NCBI RefSeq assembly: GCF_900109645.1
Contig: NZ_FOBG01000003.1
Span: forward strand, 124,001-188,000
Length of the DNA: 64,000 nt
Source of the DNA: Duganella sp. CF402
Lineage (GTDB): Bacteria > Pseudomonadota > Gammaproteobacteria > Burkholderiales > Burkholderiaceae_D
Direction: 5' to 3'
The stretch's first letter is position 1, and each line of letters opens with the position of its first letter. Made by a program: the position numbers and the translations under genes. Positions 38,963 through 48,900 of the stretch are shown here, piece by piece. The notes beneath the pieces were generated by a model. The model was given only the letters and a program-made list of their open reading frames with translations. It did not search any database and was not told the origin of the DNA.

Positions 38963-41179
38963 TTAGTACTTTTTCGCCTTCGGCTTGGCGCCCGGCGCCG
39001 GCTTCTTCGGCGGCGTGTGCTTGCCCGATTCCGGCGGCATGCGGTCAACCTGGCTGATCTTCAGCTGGCCGCCGCCGACCCAGACCTTGCCCAGGCTGCG
39101 GAACATATCGTCCGGCATGCCGTCCGGCAGTTCCAGCATGGAGTGGTCGTCGAAGATCTCGATGCGGCCGATGTACTTGGCCTCCAGCCCGGTCTCGTTG
39201 GCGATGGCGCCGACGATGTTGGCCGGGGTGATCTCGTTCTTGCGGCCCACTTCGACGCGGAACGCCGACATCGGCACCGATACCTTGCCCGGTTTTTCCT
39301 TTTTCTTCTTGGCCGGCGCTTCTTCCGCAGCCTCGGCGGATGCGGCGCGCGCCACCTGCTCCAGCGGCGAAGCAGCCGGCTTGGCGGCTTTCGGCGCCCT
39401 GGCAGGAGCCGGGGCCGAAGCCGGCGCTGGTGATGGCGACGGTGCGCCCTCGCCGTCGACGCTGATGCGGATCGCCTGGCCCGCCACGCGGATGCCGGCC
39501 ATCATGTCCAGCGCTTCGCGGCTCAGGGTGTCCGGCATGTCCAGCACCGCGTAATCGTCGTAGATCTCGATGCGGCCGATGTTCTTGGAGTCGATGCCGC
39601 CCTCGTTGGCGATGGCGCCGACGATGTTGCCCGGCTTGACGCCGTGCTGGTAGCCGACTTCAATGCGGTAGGTGCGCATGCCCGGCTCGGATTCGCGCAC
39701 GATGCGTTCCTTCTTCGGGAAACGCTCGCTGCGGTCAGGACGCTCGCCGCGATCGGCGAAACGGTCGCCTCGCTGCTCGAAGCGGTCGCCGCGTTCAGGG
39801 CGGTCGAAGCTCTGGCGCGCTGGACGCTCTTCCCATTGGGTCTGCTGTTTTTTATCCAGCAGCAGCGGCACATCGCCACGGGCCAGCTTGGCCAGTGCGG
39901 CGGCGATTTCCACCGCCGGGATATTGTGCTCCTGCTCGAAGTCCTCGATCAGCGCCTGGAACTGTTCCAGGCCGCCTTCGGCCAGGGTGTCGGTGATCTG
40001 CTGCTTGAACTTGGCGATACGCACATCGTTGACCGCCTGGATGGTCGGCAGCTCCAGCTGGCCGATCGGCTGGCGGGTGGCGCGCTCGATCATCTTCAGC
40101 AGGCCTTTTTCGCGCGGCGTGATGAACAGGATCGCCTCGCCGCTGCGGCCGGCGCGGCCGGTGCGGCCGATGCGGTGGGTGTAGCTTTCCGGATCGTGCG
40201 GCACGTCGTAGTTGACCACGTGCGAGATGCGCTCCACGTCCAGGCCACGGGCGGCGACGTCGGTCGCCACCAGGATATCGATCTTGCCGTCCTTGAGCAT
40301 CTGCACGGTGCGCTCGCGCTGCGCCTGCTGGATGTCGCCGTTGATGGCGGCGGCCGAGAAGCCGCGCGCTTGCAGCTTCTGCGCCAGTTCCTCGGTACCG
40401 AGCTTGGTGCGCGAGAAGATGATCATGCCGTCGAAGTTCTCGGCTTCCAGGATGCGGGTCAGCGCATCGAGCTTGTGCATGCCGGACACCAGCCAGTAGC
40501 GCTGGCGGATGTTTTCGTTGGTGCCGGTCTTGGCCGCAACCGTGACTTCCTTCGGATTGTGCAGGTAAGTATTGGCGATGCGGCGGATGGCCGACGGCAT
40601 GGTGGCCGAGAACAGCGCGGTCTGGCGCGATTCCGGGGTCTCTTGCAGGATGCGCTCGACGTCATCGATAAAGCCCATGCGCAGCATTTCGTCGGCCTCG
40701 TCCAGCACCAGCGTTTTCAGCTTGGACAGGTCGAGCGAGCCTTTATCGAGGTGGTCGATCACGCGGCCGGGGGTGCCGACCACGATGTGCACGCCACGGC
40801 GCAGCGCCGACAGCTGCGGGCCGTAGCTCTGGCCGCCGTAGATCGGCAGCACGTGGAAGCCCGGAATGTGCTTGGCGTAGGTCTGGAACGCCTCGGCGAC
40901 CTGGATCGCCAGCTCGCGGGTCGGGGCCAGCACCAGCGCTTGCGGCGTGGTCTGTTTGATATCGATGCGGGCCAGCACTGGCAGCGCGAAAGCGGCGGTC
41001 TTGCCGGTACCGGTCTGGGCCTGGCCCAGCACGTCGTGGTTATCCAGCAGCAGCGGGATGGTCGCGGCCTGGATCGGCGAAGGCGACTCGTAGCCGACTT
41101 CATTCAGCGCCTTGAGCAGCGGCTCGCCGAGATTCAGGTCAGAAAAAAGGGTAATAGGGGATACTGGGGATGCGGACAT
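38963..41179 (-). CDS. deaD: DEAD-box RNA helicase, DeaD/CsdA type, with two DbpA domains
   Basis: 738 residues. Helicase core: Q motif (FSDLNLGEPLLKALNEVGY, SPIQ), AQTGTGKT (Walker A), VLDEADEML (DEAD), LFSATMP (SAT), ATDVAARGLD and HRIGRTGRAGRSG. After an Arg/Asp-rich linker (about 470-510) comes a DbpA-type RNA-binding domain (TYRIEVGYQHGVKPGNIVGA), an Ala/Pro-rich linker, and then a second copy (AFRVEVGRKNEITPANIVGA), each with the GRIEI(Y/F)DD core. E. coli CsdA has one such domain. The enzyme remodels structured RNA in cold adaptation and ribosome assembly. ATG 41179 is preferred over the GTG at 41188. The tail is Lys/Pro-rich. Confidence 0.92.
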   Translation of the reverse strand: MSASPVSPITLFSDLNLGEPLLKALNEVGYESPSPIQAATIPLLLDNHDVLGQAQTGTGKTAAFALPVLARIDIKQTTPQALVLAPTRELAIQVAEAFQTYAKHIPGFHVLPIYGGQSYGPQLSALRRGVHIVVGTPGRVIDHLDKGSLDLSKLKTLVLDEADEMLRMGFIDDVERILQETPESRQTALFSATMPSAIRRIANTYLHNPKEVTVAAKTGTNENIRQRYWLVSGMHKLDALTRILEAENFDGMIIFSRTKLGTEELAQKLQARGFSAAAINGDIQQAQRERTVQMLKDGKIDILVATDVAARGLDVERISHVVNYDVPHDPESYTHRIGRTGRAGRSGEAILFITPREKGLLKMIERATRQPIGQLELPTIQAVNDVRIAKFKQQITDTLAEGGLEQFQALIEDFEQEHNIPAVEIAAALAKLARGDVPLLLDKKQQTQWEERPARQSFDRPERGDRFEQRGDRFADRGERPDRSERFPKKERIVRESEPGMRTYRIEVGYQHGVKPGNIVGAIANEGGIDSKNIGRIEIYDDYAVLDMPDTLSREALDMMAGIRVAGQAIRISVDGEGAPSPSPAPASAPAPARAPKAAKPAASPLEQVARAASAEAAEEAPAKKKKEKPGKVSVPMSAFRVEVGRKNEITPANIVGAIANETGLEAKYIGRIEIFDDHSMLELPDGMPDDMFRSLGKVWVGGGQLKISQVDRMPPESGKHTPPKKPAPGAKPKAKKY

Positions 41180-41347
41180 GGGCGTCACTCACAAAAATTG
41201 TTCGAATCGCCGAATTGCGAAAGAAATTTGTGCATAGTTTACTCTGTCTGGAGGGAACAGGCTGTTTTTTGCAAGAATTGCCCCCGAAATGCAGGATTTT
41301 CGCGCCCGGCCTATAGTAGCTGCTTTGTCGTTTTGGAGCCCACCACC

Positions 41348-42331
41348 ATGCGTATCCTGCTCACCGCCGCCCTGCTCGCCGGCTCGGCCTCCGCCGCCAC
41401 CTACGGCCCCCAGCTCGAAGGTTTCGCCTACCCTCATCCGGTCCAGCGCTACAGTTTCGCCTCGCAGGGAGTGGACCTGCAAATGGCGTACATGGACGTA
41501 GCGCCGGCCGGCGCCGCCAACGGCAAGACCGCCGTCCTCCTGCATGGCAAGAATTTTTGCGGTGCGACATGGGAGCAAACCATCACGGAGCTGAGCAAGG
41601 CAGGCTACCGGGTGGTGGCGCCGGACCAGGTCGGCTTCTGCGCCTCCAGCAAGCCAGCGCACTACCAATACAGCTTCCAGCAACTGGCGGCCAACACGGC
41701 CGGGCTGCTAAAGAACATCGGCGTGCAGCAGGCGATCTTCATCGGCCATTCGACCGGCGGCATGCTGGCCACGCGGTATGCGCTGATGTATCCCGAGGCG
41801 GTATCGCGGCTGGTGCTGGTCAATCCGATCGGGCTGGAAGACTGGAAGGCGCTGGGTGTGCCCGCCCCCAGCGTGGACCAATGGTACGCGCGCGAGCTGA
41901 AACTATCAGCCGACAGTGTGCGCGCCTATGAGCGCGCCACCTATTACGGCGGCACATGGAAGCCCGAGTACGAGAAGTGGGTCGACATGCTGGCCGGCTT
42001 GAACAACGGCCCGGGCAAGCAACTGGTGGCGTGGAACTCGGCGCTGATCTACGACATGATCTTCACCCAGCCCGTGGTGTACGAATTGCCGCTGCTGAAG
42101 GTGCCGACCACGCTGCTGATCGGCGATGCCGATACCACCGCCATCGGCAAGGACGTGGCGCCGCCGGAAGTGAAAGCCAGGATCGGTCGCTACGACGTGC
42201 TGGGAAAAGAAACGGTGAAGAAAATACCGCAGGCGCGGCTGGTGGAATTTAAAGGGATGGGACACGCACCACAGATGGAAGACCCGGTGGTCTTCCATCG
42301 CACGCTGTTACAGGAACTGCAGAGGAACTGA
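41348..42331 (+). CDS. Exported alpha/beta hydrolase
   Basis: 327 residues: short signal peptide (to SASA, about 16), then a classic alpha/beta hydrolase: oxyanion-region HGKNFCGATWEQT near 60, nucleophile Ser in GHSTGGMLATRYA near 125, acid in LIGDADTTAIG near 255 and His in KGMGHAPQMEDP near 305. Resembles haloperoxidase/epoxide-hydrolase-like periplasmic hydrolases; substrate unknown. Divergent from the helicase gene (gap about 170 bases). The frame is open far upstream on this strand, but that part is antisense to the helicase; the signal peptide fixes the start at 41348. Confidence 0.85.
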   Translation: MRILLTAALLAGSASAATYGPQLEGFAYPHPVQRYSFASQGVDLQMAYMDVAPAGAANGKTAVLLHGKNFCGATWEQTITELSKAGYRVVAPDQVGFCASSKPAHYQYSFQQLAANTAGLLKNIGVQQAIFIGHSTGGMLATRYALMYPEAVSRLVLVNPIGLEDWKALGVPAPSVDQWYARELKLSADSVRAYERATYYGGTWKPEYEKWVDMLAGLNNGPGKQLVAWNSALIYDMIFTQPVVYELPLLKVPTTLLIGDADTTAIGKDVAPPEVKARIGRYDVLGKETVKKIPQARLVEFKGMGHAPQMEDPVVFHRTLLQELQRN

Positions 42332-42349
42332 ATCGATAAACACCAATGC

Positions 42350-42380
42350 AGAAAAGACGGAGTTGGAATCCGTCTTTTCT
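42350..42380. terminator. Bidirectional-type terminator
   Basis: AGAAAAGACGG (42350-42360) and CCGTCTTTTCT (42370-42380), an 11-bp perfect stem with a 9-base loop and A/T-rich ends on both sides, between the hydrolase and the convergent small secreted protein gene. Confidence 0.75.
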
Positions 42381-42435
42381 CTTGCGCCGCCCAGGCCCGG
42401 AGGGTCCGGGGCGGCACGTCAAGCGCTAGCGCGAA

Positions 42436-42675
42436 TTACTTGCTGGCAGCTGGAGCCGAAGCAGCTGGCGCCGGGGTCGAAGCGGCCGCCGATGCCGAAG
42501 CCGATGCGCTGGCTTTGTGCTCTTTCTTGTGGGTCGCCTTCTTGACCACCGGCGCCGAAGCGGCCGGGGTCGAAGCGGCGGCCGAAGCCGAGGCGGATGC
42601 CGAAGCGGCTGGAGCTTGAGCGAAAGCAGCGGAAGCGAACAGGCCGGCGATCAGGGTAGCGATTACTTTTTTCAT
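42436..42675 (-). CDS. Small Ala/Ser-rich secreted protein, copy A
   Basis: 79 residues: signal peptide MKKVIATLIAGLFASAAFAQ, then low-complexity repeats of Ala, Ser and Pro (ASASASASAAASTPAASAP, KKATHKKEHK in the middle, then ASASAS again). Only a handful of positions differ from the neighbouring copy at 42725. Alternating AS stretches flanking a Lys/His-rich core suggest an unstructured periplasmic protein. Function not known; small Ala-rich exported proteins of this kind appear common in Oxalobacteraceae (from memory). An AAGAGGACTGAATC leader with the ribosome binding site is shared with copy B. Confidence 0.75.
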   Translation of the reverse strand: MKKVIATLIAGLFASAAFAQAPAASASASASAAASTPAASAPVVKKATHKKEHKASASASASAAASTPAPAASAPAASK

Positions 42676-42724
42676 GATTCAGTCCTCTTGAGTGTGTTGG
42701 GTAGTGTATTGGGTAGATACTGGA

Positions 42725-42964
42725 TTACTTGCTGGCGGCTGGAGCCGAAGCAGCTGGCGCCGGGGTCGAAGCGGCGGCCGATGCCGAAGCCGATGCGCTG
42801 GCCTTGTGTGCTTTCTTGTGAGTGGCCTTCTTGACCTCTGGCGCCGAAGCGGCCGGAGTCGAAGCGGCGGCCGATGCCGAGGCGGATGCCGAAGCAGCTG
42901 GAGCTTGAGCGAAAGCAGCGGAAGCGAACAAGCCGGCGATCAGGGTGGCGATTACTTTTTTCAT
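42725..42964 (-). CDS. Small Ala/Ser-rich secreted protein, copy B
   Basis: 79 residues, the near-identical neighbour of copy A: same signal peptide and same AS-repeat/Lys-His core. Seen differences: EVKKATHKKAHK here against VVKKATHKKEHK in copy A. Its leader is identical to that of copy A, so the two are probably expressed alike. No domain recognised. Confidence 0.75.
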   Translation of the reverse strand: MKKVIATLIAGLFASAAFAQAPAASASASASAAASTPAASAPEVKKATHKKAHKASASASASAAASTPAPAASAPAASK

Positions 42965-43003
42965 GATTCAGTCCTCTTTAATTTATACGGTTTATATCGT
43001 TAA

Positions 43004-43246
43004 TTACTTGCTTACTGCGGCTGGTGCTGCTGGCGCGGCAGGAGCTGCCGGTGCTGCTGGTGCTACTTTGACTGCGGCGGCAGGGACTTCCGCAGTTTTG
43101 GATTCTTGTTTAGCGACGGGTTTCGCTTCGGTTTTTTCCGCCACAGCCGGTTTGGCTGCAGGGGCGGCTGGCGTGGTCACAGGCGTTTGAGCGAATGCTG
43201 CGGTTGCGAACAGGCCGGCGATCAGGGAAGCGATTACTTTGGTCAT
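43004..43246 (-). CDS. Small Ala/Pro-rich secreted protein, third paralogue
   Basis: 80 residues from ATG 43246. The signal peptide MTKVIASLIAGLFATAAFAQ is clearly homologous to those of the two copies next door, but the mature part has diverged: Lys/Glu/Ala-rich (KPAVAEKTEAKPVAKQESK) with a C-terminal APAAPAAPAAP repeat. GGAATCA precedes the ATG. The in-frame extension to 43357 is rejected because it would bury the signal peptide. Function unknown. Confidence 0.72.
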   Translation of the reverse strand: MTKVIASLIAGLFATAAFAQTPVTTPAAPAAKPAVAEKTEAKPVAKQESKTAEVPAAAVKVAPAAPAAPAAPAAPAAVSK

Positions 43247-43363
43247 GATTGATTCCTTTTTCAGGGTTTCGGCATCGGGACAATTCCCGTGTCGCATGAG
43301 CAAAAAACGCGTCCCGTTACAGCCCAGTTGACGGGAATTACAAATGCTTACAATCAAGAGAAT

Positions 43364-44167
43364 TTAAGGTTTCACGTCGTCCTTCAGCGCGGCCAGCGCC
43401 ATCTTCTCCACCAGGCCGGGAGCGATCAGTTTCATCCAGCGTCCCAGCTTGCCTTTGGCGGACATCACCACCTCGCGCTGACGCGACTCCATGCCGGCCA
43501 CGATCAGGCCAGCGCACTCTTCCACCGACATGGCCTTGTCTTCTTTCAAACTGCTGCTACCCAACGCTCCACCAGCGGCGTTGAAACCGCGATGGCGAAT
43601 CTGCGTCGCCACCACGCCCGGATAGGCGGTCGTCACGCTCACGCCATGCGGCTTCATTTCGATGCGCAGCGCTTCGAAGAAGCCGCCCATCGCGAACTTG
43701 GTGGCGCTGTAGGCGGTACGCCCCGGCACGCCCACCAGCCCCGCCAGCGAGGACACCGCCACGATGCTGCCGCGCGACTGCTTCAGGTACGGCAGCGCGG
43801 CGTGCGTGCACCACACGCTGCCCCACAAATTAATCCGCATCAGTTCCTCGTACCACGCCAGATTCTCCACCTCCGAGAACAGCGCATGCGCCGAGCGGCC
43901 GGCGTTGTTCACCAGCGCGTCGATGCGGCCGAAGCGTGCCACGCATGCCTCGATCAAGGCGATGCATTGCGCCTGCACCGATACGTCGGTCGGCACCACC
44001 AGCGTCTGCGCGCCCAGCGCCGAACACTGCGCCGCCACCTGCGCCAACAACTCCGCATTGCGCGCCGCCAGCACCAGCGCCACACCGCTGCCATGCCTGC
44101 GCGCCAGCTGCCGCGCGATTTCCGCGCCGATGCCGTCCGATGCGCCGGTGATGATGATGGTTTTCAT
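43364..44167 (-). CDS. Short-chain dehydrogenase/reductase
   Basis: 267-residue classical SDR: TGASDGIGAEIA (cofactor), NNAG near 90, SSLAG with the catalytic Ser, and YSATKFA with Tyr and Lys near 155-159. An Asp in the VPTDVS segment and the Arg after the second strand (AARNAEL) suggest NADP(H) preference. The C-terminal part after 190 (GRWMKLIAPGLVEKMALAAL) resembles the SDR group often annotated as DltE/YqjQ-like. Substrate unknown. Divergent from the M28 peptidase gene. Confidence 0.88.
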   Translation of the reverse strand: MKTIIITGASDGIGAEIARQLARRHGSGVALVLAARNAELLAQVAAQCSALGAQTLVVPTDVSVQAQCIALIEACVARFGRIDALVNNAGRSAHALFSEVENLAWYEELMRINLWGSVWCTHAALPYLKQSRGSIVAVSSLAGLVGVPGRTAYSATKFAMGGFFEALRIEMKPHGVSVTTAYPGVVATQIRHRGFNAAGGALGSSSLKEDKAMSVEECAGLIVAGMESRQREVVMSAKGKLGRWMKLIAPGLVEKMALAALKDDVKP

Positions 44168-44233
44168 GGGTCTCCTTTGTTTGAACGAATTACAGTAAGA
44201 TTACCGCCTTCCGCCTCACAATATGGAGTAATT

Positions 44234-45847
44234 ATGCGTTTGCCAGTTATCGCTCTCGCCGCAGGTCTGACCCTGCATCTGCAAGCCCACGCCCAGCAAC
44301 CTGTCGTCGCCGAAGCGCCGCTGCGCGCCCACCTGTCGTTATTGGCCGACGATCTGTTCGAAGGCCGCGGCACCGGCCAGCGCGGCGGCGACCTCGCGGT
44401 GCGCTATCTGGAAACGCAAGCCGCTGTCCTCGGCCTCAAGCCGCTGGCCGACGGCACCTATCGCCAGCTGGTGAAGGCGGAAGGCACCAAGCTGCTGCCC
44501 GGCAGCTTTGCGCGCTTCACCGCCGACAATGGCAAGATCCTGACCCCGGCCATCGGCCCGGAAATCCTGGTCGGCACCATGAGCGGCAAGGAAGACATCA
44601 CCATCGATGCGCCACTGGTATTCGTCGGCTACGGCGCCGTGGCGCCCGAAGAAAAATGGGACGATTACAAGGGCCAGGACCTGAAGGGCAAGATCCTGGT
44701 CATGATGGTCAACGATCCGCAGCCGACCGCCGAGGAACCGAACCGCTTCGGCGGCAAGGCCTACACCTACTACGGCCGCTGGATGTACAAGTACGAAGAA
44801 GCGCTGCGCCAGGGCGCGGCCGGCGCGCTGCTGATCCACACCACGCCATCGGCCTCGTATGACTGGAGCGTGCCATCCACCAGCTTCGGCCACGAGCGCT
44901 TCCACCTGGCCGGCAGCGGCAATCCGCTCGAAGGCTGGGTGCAGGAAGAGACGGCGCGCGCGCTGTTCGCCGCCAGCGGCTTCGATCTCGACACACTGCG
45001 CGCCCAAGCCGAGCGCCGCGATTTCCGCCCGGTCGACCTCAAACTCAAGATGCACGTGCAGATCAAGAGCAAGGTGCGCCAGATCGAGCAGTACAACGTG
45101 GTCGGCATCGTGCCCGGCACCGACGCCAAGCTGAAGTCCGAAGCGGTGGTCTATTCGGCCCACTGGGACCACCTCGGCATCGACGAGAGCAAGCAAGGCG
45201 ACAATATCTGGAACGGCGCGATCGACAACGGCTCCGGCGTGGCAGCACTGCTGGCGATGGCGCAGGCCGCCGTGCAGCATCCGGCCAAGCGCACGCAGGT
45301 GTTCCTGTGGCCGGCCGGCGAGGAGACCGGCTTCCTCGGCAGCAACGCCTACATCCGCAACCCGGCCTGGCCGCTGGACAAGACCTCGGCCGACCTCAAT
45401 CTCGATTCCATGAACTTCGTCGGCAAGACGCGCGACATCGGCGTGCCTGGCGCCGAGCGCAGCAGCCTGTACGAGGCCGCCGCCGTGGTAGCCAAGCGCA
45501 TGGGCCTGAAGCTGGCGCCGGCCATTCCGGACCTGTCGGGCTCCTACTTCCGCGCCGACCATTTCAGCTTTGCCAAGGCCGGCGTGCCGGCGTTTAACGT
45601 CGGCTCGGCGGTGTTCTCGGGCGACGGCTACTTCGACTTCGTCAAGGATCAGGACAAGAACCGCGCCCGTCTGGTGGCGTTCAAGCAGGACTACCACCAG
45701 CCAAGCGACCAGTACCACGCCGACTGGGATTTGTCGGGCATGGTACAGCAGGCCCAGTTCACCCTCAACCTCGGCTACGAAGTGGCCAACGCGCCGAAGA
45801 TGCAGACCTGGAAAGCCGGCGACGCCTTCGGCAAGGTCAAGCGTTAA
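44234..45847 (+). CDS. Exported M28 family metallopeptidase with PA domain
   Basis: 537 residues: signal peptide (to AHAQ, about 21), an N-terminal segment (LSLLADDLFEGRGTGQRGG) typical of bacterial M28 aminopeptidases, a PA insert (about 100-210, VFVGYGAVAPEEKWDDY...) and the catalytic M28 domain. Zinc-binding positions are visible: SAHWDHLG (His, Asp), NGAIDNGSGVA (bridging Asp), GEETGFLGS (Glu pair), NLDSMN (Asp) and a C-terminal HQPSD (His). It removes N-terminal residues from peptides in the periplasm. TGGAG precedes the ATG. Confidence 0.9.
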   Translation: MRLPVIALAAGLTLHLQAHAQQPVVAEAPLRAHLSLLADDLFEGRGTGQRGGDLAVRYLETQAAVLGLKPLADGTYRQLVKAEGTKLLPGSFARFTADNGKILTPAIGPEILVGTMSGKEDITIDAPLVFVGYGAVAPEEKWDDYKGQDLKGKILVMMVNDPQPTAEEPNRFGGKAYTYYGRWMYKYEEALRQGAAGALLIHTTPSASYDWSVPSTSFGHERFHLAGSGNPLEGWVQEETARALFAASGFDLDTLRAQAERRDFRPVDLKLKMHVQIKSKVRQIEQYNVVGIVPGTDAKLKSEAVVYSAHWDHLGIDESKQGDNIWNGAIDNGSGVAALLAMAQAAVQHPAKRTQVFLWPAGEETGFLGSNAYIRNPAWPLDKTSADLNLDSMNFVGKTRDIGVPGAERSSLYEAAAVVAKRMGLKLAPAIPDLSGSYFRADHFSFAKAGVPAFNVGSAVFSGDGYFDFVKDQDKNRARLVAFKQDYHQPSDQYHADWDLSGMVQQAQFTLNLGYEVANAPKMQTWKAGDAFGKVKR

Positions 45848-45911
45848 AAAACTGCCACACGGATACACAGCATGTCCGCCTATAATTCAGGCAGACATGC
45901 TCGGGTGATCT

Positions 45912-48900
45912 ATGAAATGTAAATTCGTGTGGCTTATCGTTTTGTCCATGTTGATGGGGACCGCCTCGGCGGCCAGCATCAACTTCAACGGCGGCAGCGT
46001 CAGCAACTGCACGCTGAGTGGCAGCACCTACAACTGCACCAGCAGCTACACTATGGCTGCCACCGACTTTGTCGTCATTGCAGGCGGCTACACGGTGGTG
46101 ATGACCGGCTTCTCGCCCAGCTATAACCAGGGCCTGACCATCAACAGCGGCGGCGCGCTGCAAAGCAGCGGCAACATCGACCTGTCCAACATCAACCCCA
46201 GCAACGTCAGCACAGGCGGCAGCACCCTCACGGCGGCCGGCAGCTTCAAGCTCGGCTCCAGCACCACCATTAACGGCTCGGTGGTGGCGGCCAGCATCAA
46301 CACCAACTCAGGCGACACCATCACCGGCTCGGTCAGCGTGAGCGGCCTGGCCGACCTCGGTTCGGCCATCAAGATCAACGGCAACCTCAGCGCCGGCTCG
46401 GTCAAGACCGACTCGCCCGGCACCATCGGCGGCTCGATCACCGCCGCCACCACCGTCGCGATCGGCTCCGGACTGACGGTGGGCGGCGCCGTCAGCGGCA
46501 CCACCATTACCACCACCTCGCCGGTCACGCTCAATGGCGGCGTCACGGCCAGCGTCTCGTTCACGCTGGCGTCCGGCAGCAAGGTGGTGGGCGACATTAA
46601 CGCCCCTACCGTCACGTTGAAACCGTCCAGCTCCACGGTCACCGGCAACATCACCACCACCGGCGCGCTCGACATCGGCAGCGGCAACACCGTCAATGGC
46701 ATCGTCAAGGGCGGCTCGCTGACCATGCGCGCCTCGGGCGCCACCATCAACGGCACCACCACCATCAGCGGTGACGTCGACATGGGATCGGGCACCGTCA
46801 TCAATGGCGACCTGACGGCGCGCAATGTCACCACCAATTCCAGCAATGCCATCATCAACGGCAATGCGGCGGTGAATGCGATTTACATCGACTGGAATAA
46901 CAGCGTCACCAAGACCATCACCTGCACCGGTCCCGGCGCCGTCGGCTGCAGTTGCGTGACCAAGGCTGATCCGAATTACGCGCCCACTTGCGGCGCAGCG
47001 GCGGGCGGCGTGCCGCATCACTTCCAGATCACCCATAGCGGCAGCGCGCTAACCTGCCAGCCGCAGACAGTCACTCTCACCGCCTGCGCCAATGCAGCCT
47101 GCACCACGCCGCATTACTCAGGCAACGTCACCGCCACGCTCATTCCGGGCAACCAGCCCACCACCATCACCAGTGGCAGCAATACCGCCGCCACCGTGCA
47201 AAGCGGGACGCCCGGCGTATTTGCGCTGTCGGCCACCAGCACCGGCGTGACCAACGCCACCACCTGCATTAATACCGGTACCGTCCTCAACGGCAATCCA
47301 TGCAATATGGAGTTCAAGACGTCGGGCCTGACCGTGACCGCCACCAACCATGTCTCCATGACCACTGCCTTCGTACCCAGCGTGACCATCCTGGCGCAGC
47401 AGGCCAGCGCGCCCAACCAGAGCTGCGTGCCGCTGGTGGCTGACAAGACAGTCAACGTCAGCCTGACCTGCAGCTACAGCGATCCGGTGCCGGCCAAGGC
47501 GGCCAAGACCAAGGTCGTCGTCGGTGGCAGCGGCATGGTCTGCAACCAGGATACAGCCAGCGTCAACCTGACCTTCGACAGCAACGGCAAGGCCAGCACC
47601 ACTTTGTCGTATGCCGAAATCGGCCTGGTGGGCCTGAACGCCAGCCTGGCGTCCAGTGGACTCACCGCCAGCGGCAGCGGCAACTTCTACGCGGCGCCGG
47701 CGTCGCTGCAACTGGCCGCCACCTCGCCGCGCGGCGCGGCCGCCATCAGTCCGGTGCCGCTCGACAGCAAGGCGCCCCAGCTGAACACGGCCTTCGCCAA
47801 GGCCGGGCAGAGTATCGGCGTAGCCGTCACCGCCTACAACGCCAAGGGTGACCAGACCAAGAACTTCGGCCAGGAGAGCGCGCCACATACGATCACCTAC
47901 GAACTGGACGCAGTCAATCCCGAAGGTGGCGGTATCAACGGCAAGCTCACGCCGGGGAGCACTGTCAGCTACGCGGGCGGCGCCATCAACGACAGCCTGA
48001 GTTTCAGCGATGTGGGCGTAATCCGCGTCAAGCCGAAGCTGACCGGCGATTACTACATGAGCCAGCAGCAGGAAGCGACCTTCAAGCCGACCGGCTTGCA
48101 ATACATTGGCCGCATCATTCCCGACCATTTCGACACCGCACTGATGACCAGCGCCGAGATCAGCGCGGTGGCCACCAGCACCCACGGGGTTTGCGCCTCC
48201 CAGGCGGACAGCGCCAACCCCTGCAAGTTCACCGGCGCCGGCGACACCTTCGTCAATTCCAAGCAGCCCTTCTTCATGAAAGTCCTGGCCTACAATAACG
48301 CCGGCGTGCTGACCACCAACTATGCCGGCGCGCTGTCCCGGGTCATCACTGTCAGCGCCAATACCAGCAACGGCGGAAACACGCCAGCCAATACCGATCC
48401 CAGTGCCGTTACGTGGAGTAATGACAGCATCGGTCGCTTTACCTTCTCCAGCGGCATCGGCTTGCTGACCAAGCCGGCGCCACCTGCCGGCCCCAACCTG
48501 CCGGCCTTCAAATTCGCCTCAGCCTACCCAAGCGATGTACCGCCGGCCACCATCTACCTGCGCGCGGTCGACGCCGACGGCGCCAGCTCCCAGCGCAGCA
48601 CGGCGTCGGACTCGGTGGAAGCGCCGCTGACGGTGGTCAGTGGCCGCCTGCTGGTGGCCAAGGCCTATGGCTCGCCGACCTCGCCGCTGCCGGTGGGCGT
48701 CACGGCGCAATACTTCATGAAGGATGTGGGCTACGTGTACAACTCCTTCGTGAACGACACCAGCGCGGAGGAAGTCAGCAAGCACGTCGCTTTCAGCAAT
48801 TGCCTGAAGGGGATGGCGACTCGCACCTGCACGCTCACTGCGGCCAATGCCAAGCTGACACTCACCAAGGGCGTCGGCAAGTTCACGCTGGCGGCGCCCA

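Larger units (their letters stand above)
42434..42978. repeat. Tandem duplication of a 255-bp gene unit
   Basis: The blocks 42434-42689 and 42723-42978 are near-identical, running from just past the stop codon to about 15 bases upstream of the start, including the ribosome binding site. Offset 289 bases. A recent gene duplication. Confidence 0.8.

Noticed and set aside
39644..41347. Long N-terminal extension of the alpha/beta hydrolase frame
   Set aside because: It is antisense to the helicase gene; the signal peptide at 41348 marks the true start.
42331..42342. AATCGATAAA after the hydrolase stop, resembling the locus operator
   Set aside because: Only one half-site matches, and it lies far from the locus in a terminator region.
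46121..46900. Repetitive DNA in the MshQ-like gene considered as a CRISPR or tandem array
   Set aside because: The repeats are imperfect, of changing length and follow the codon phase of a beta-solenoid; no fixed repeat-spacer structure.
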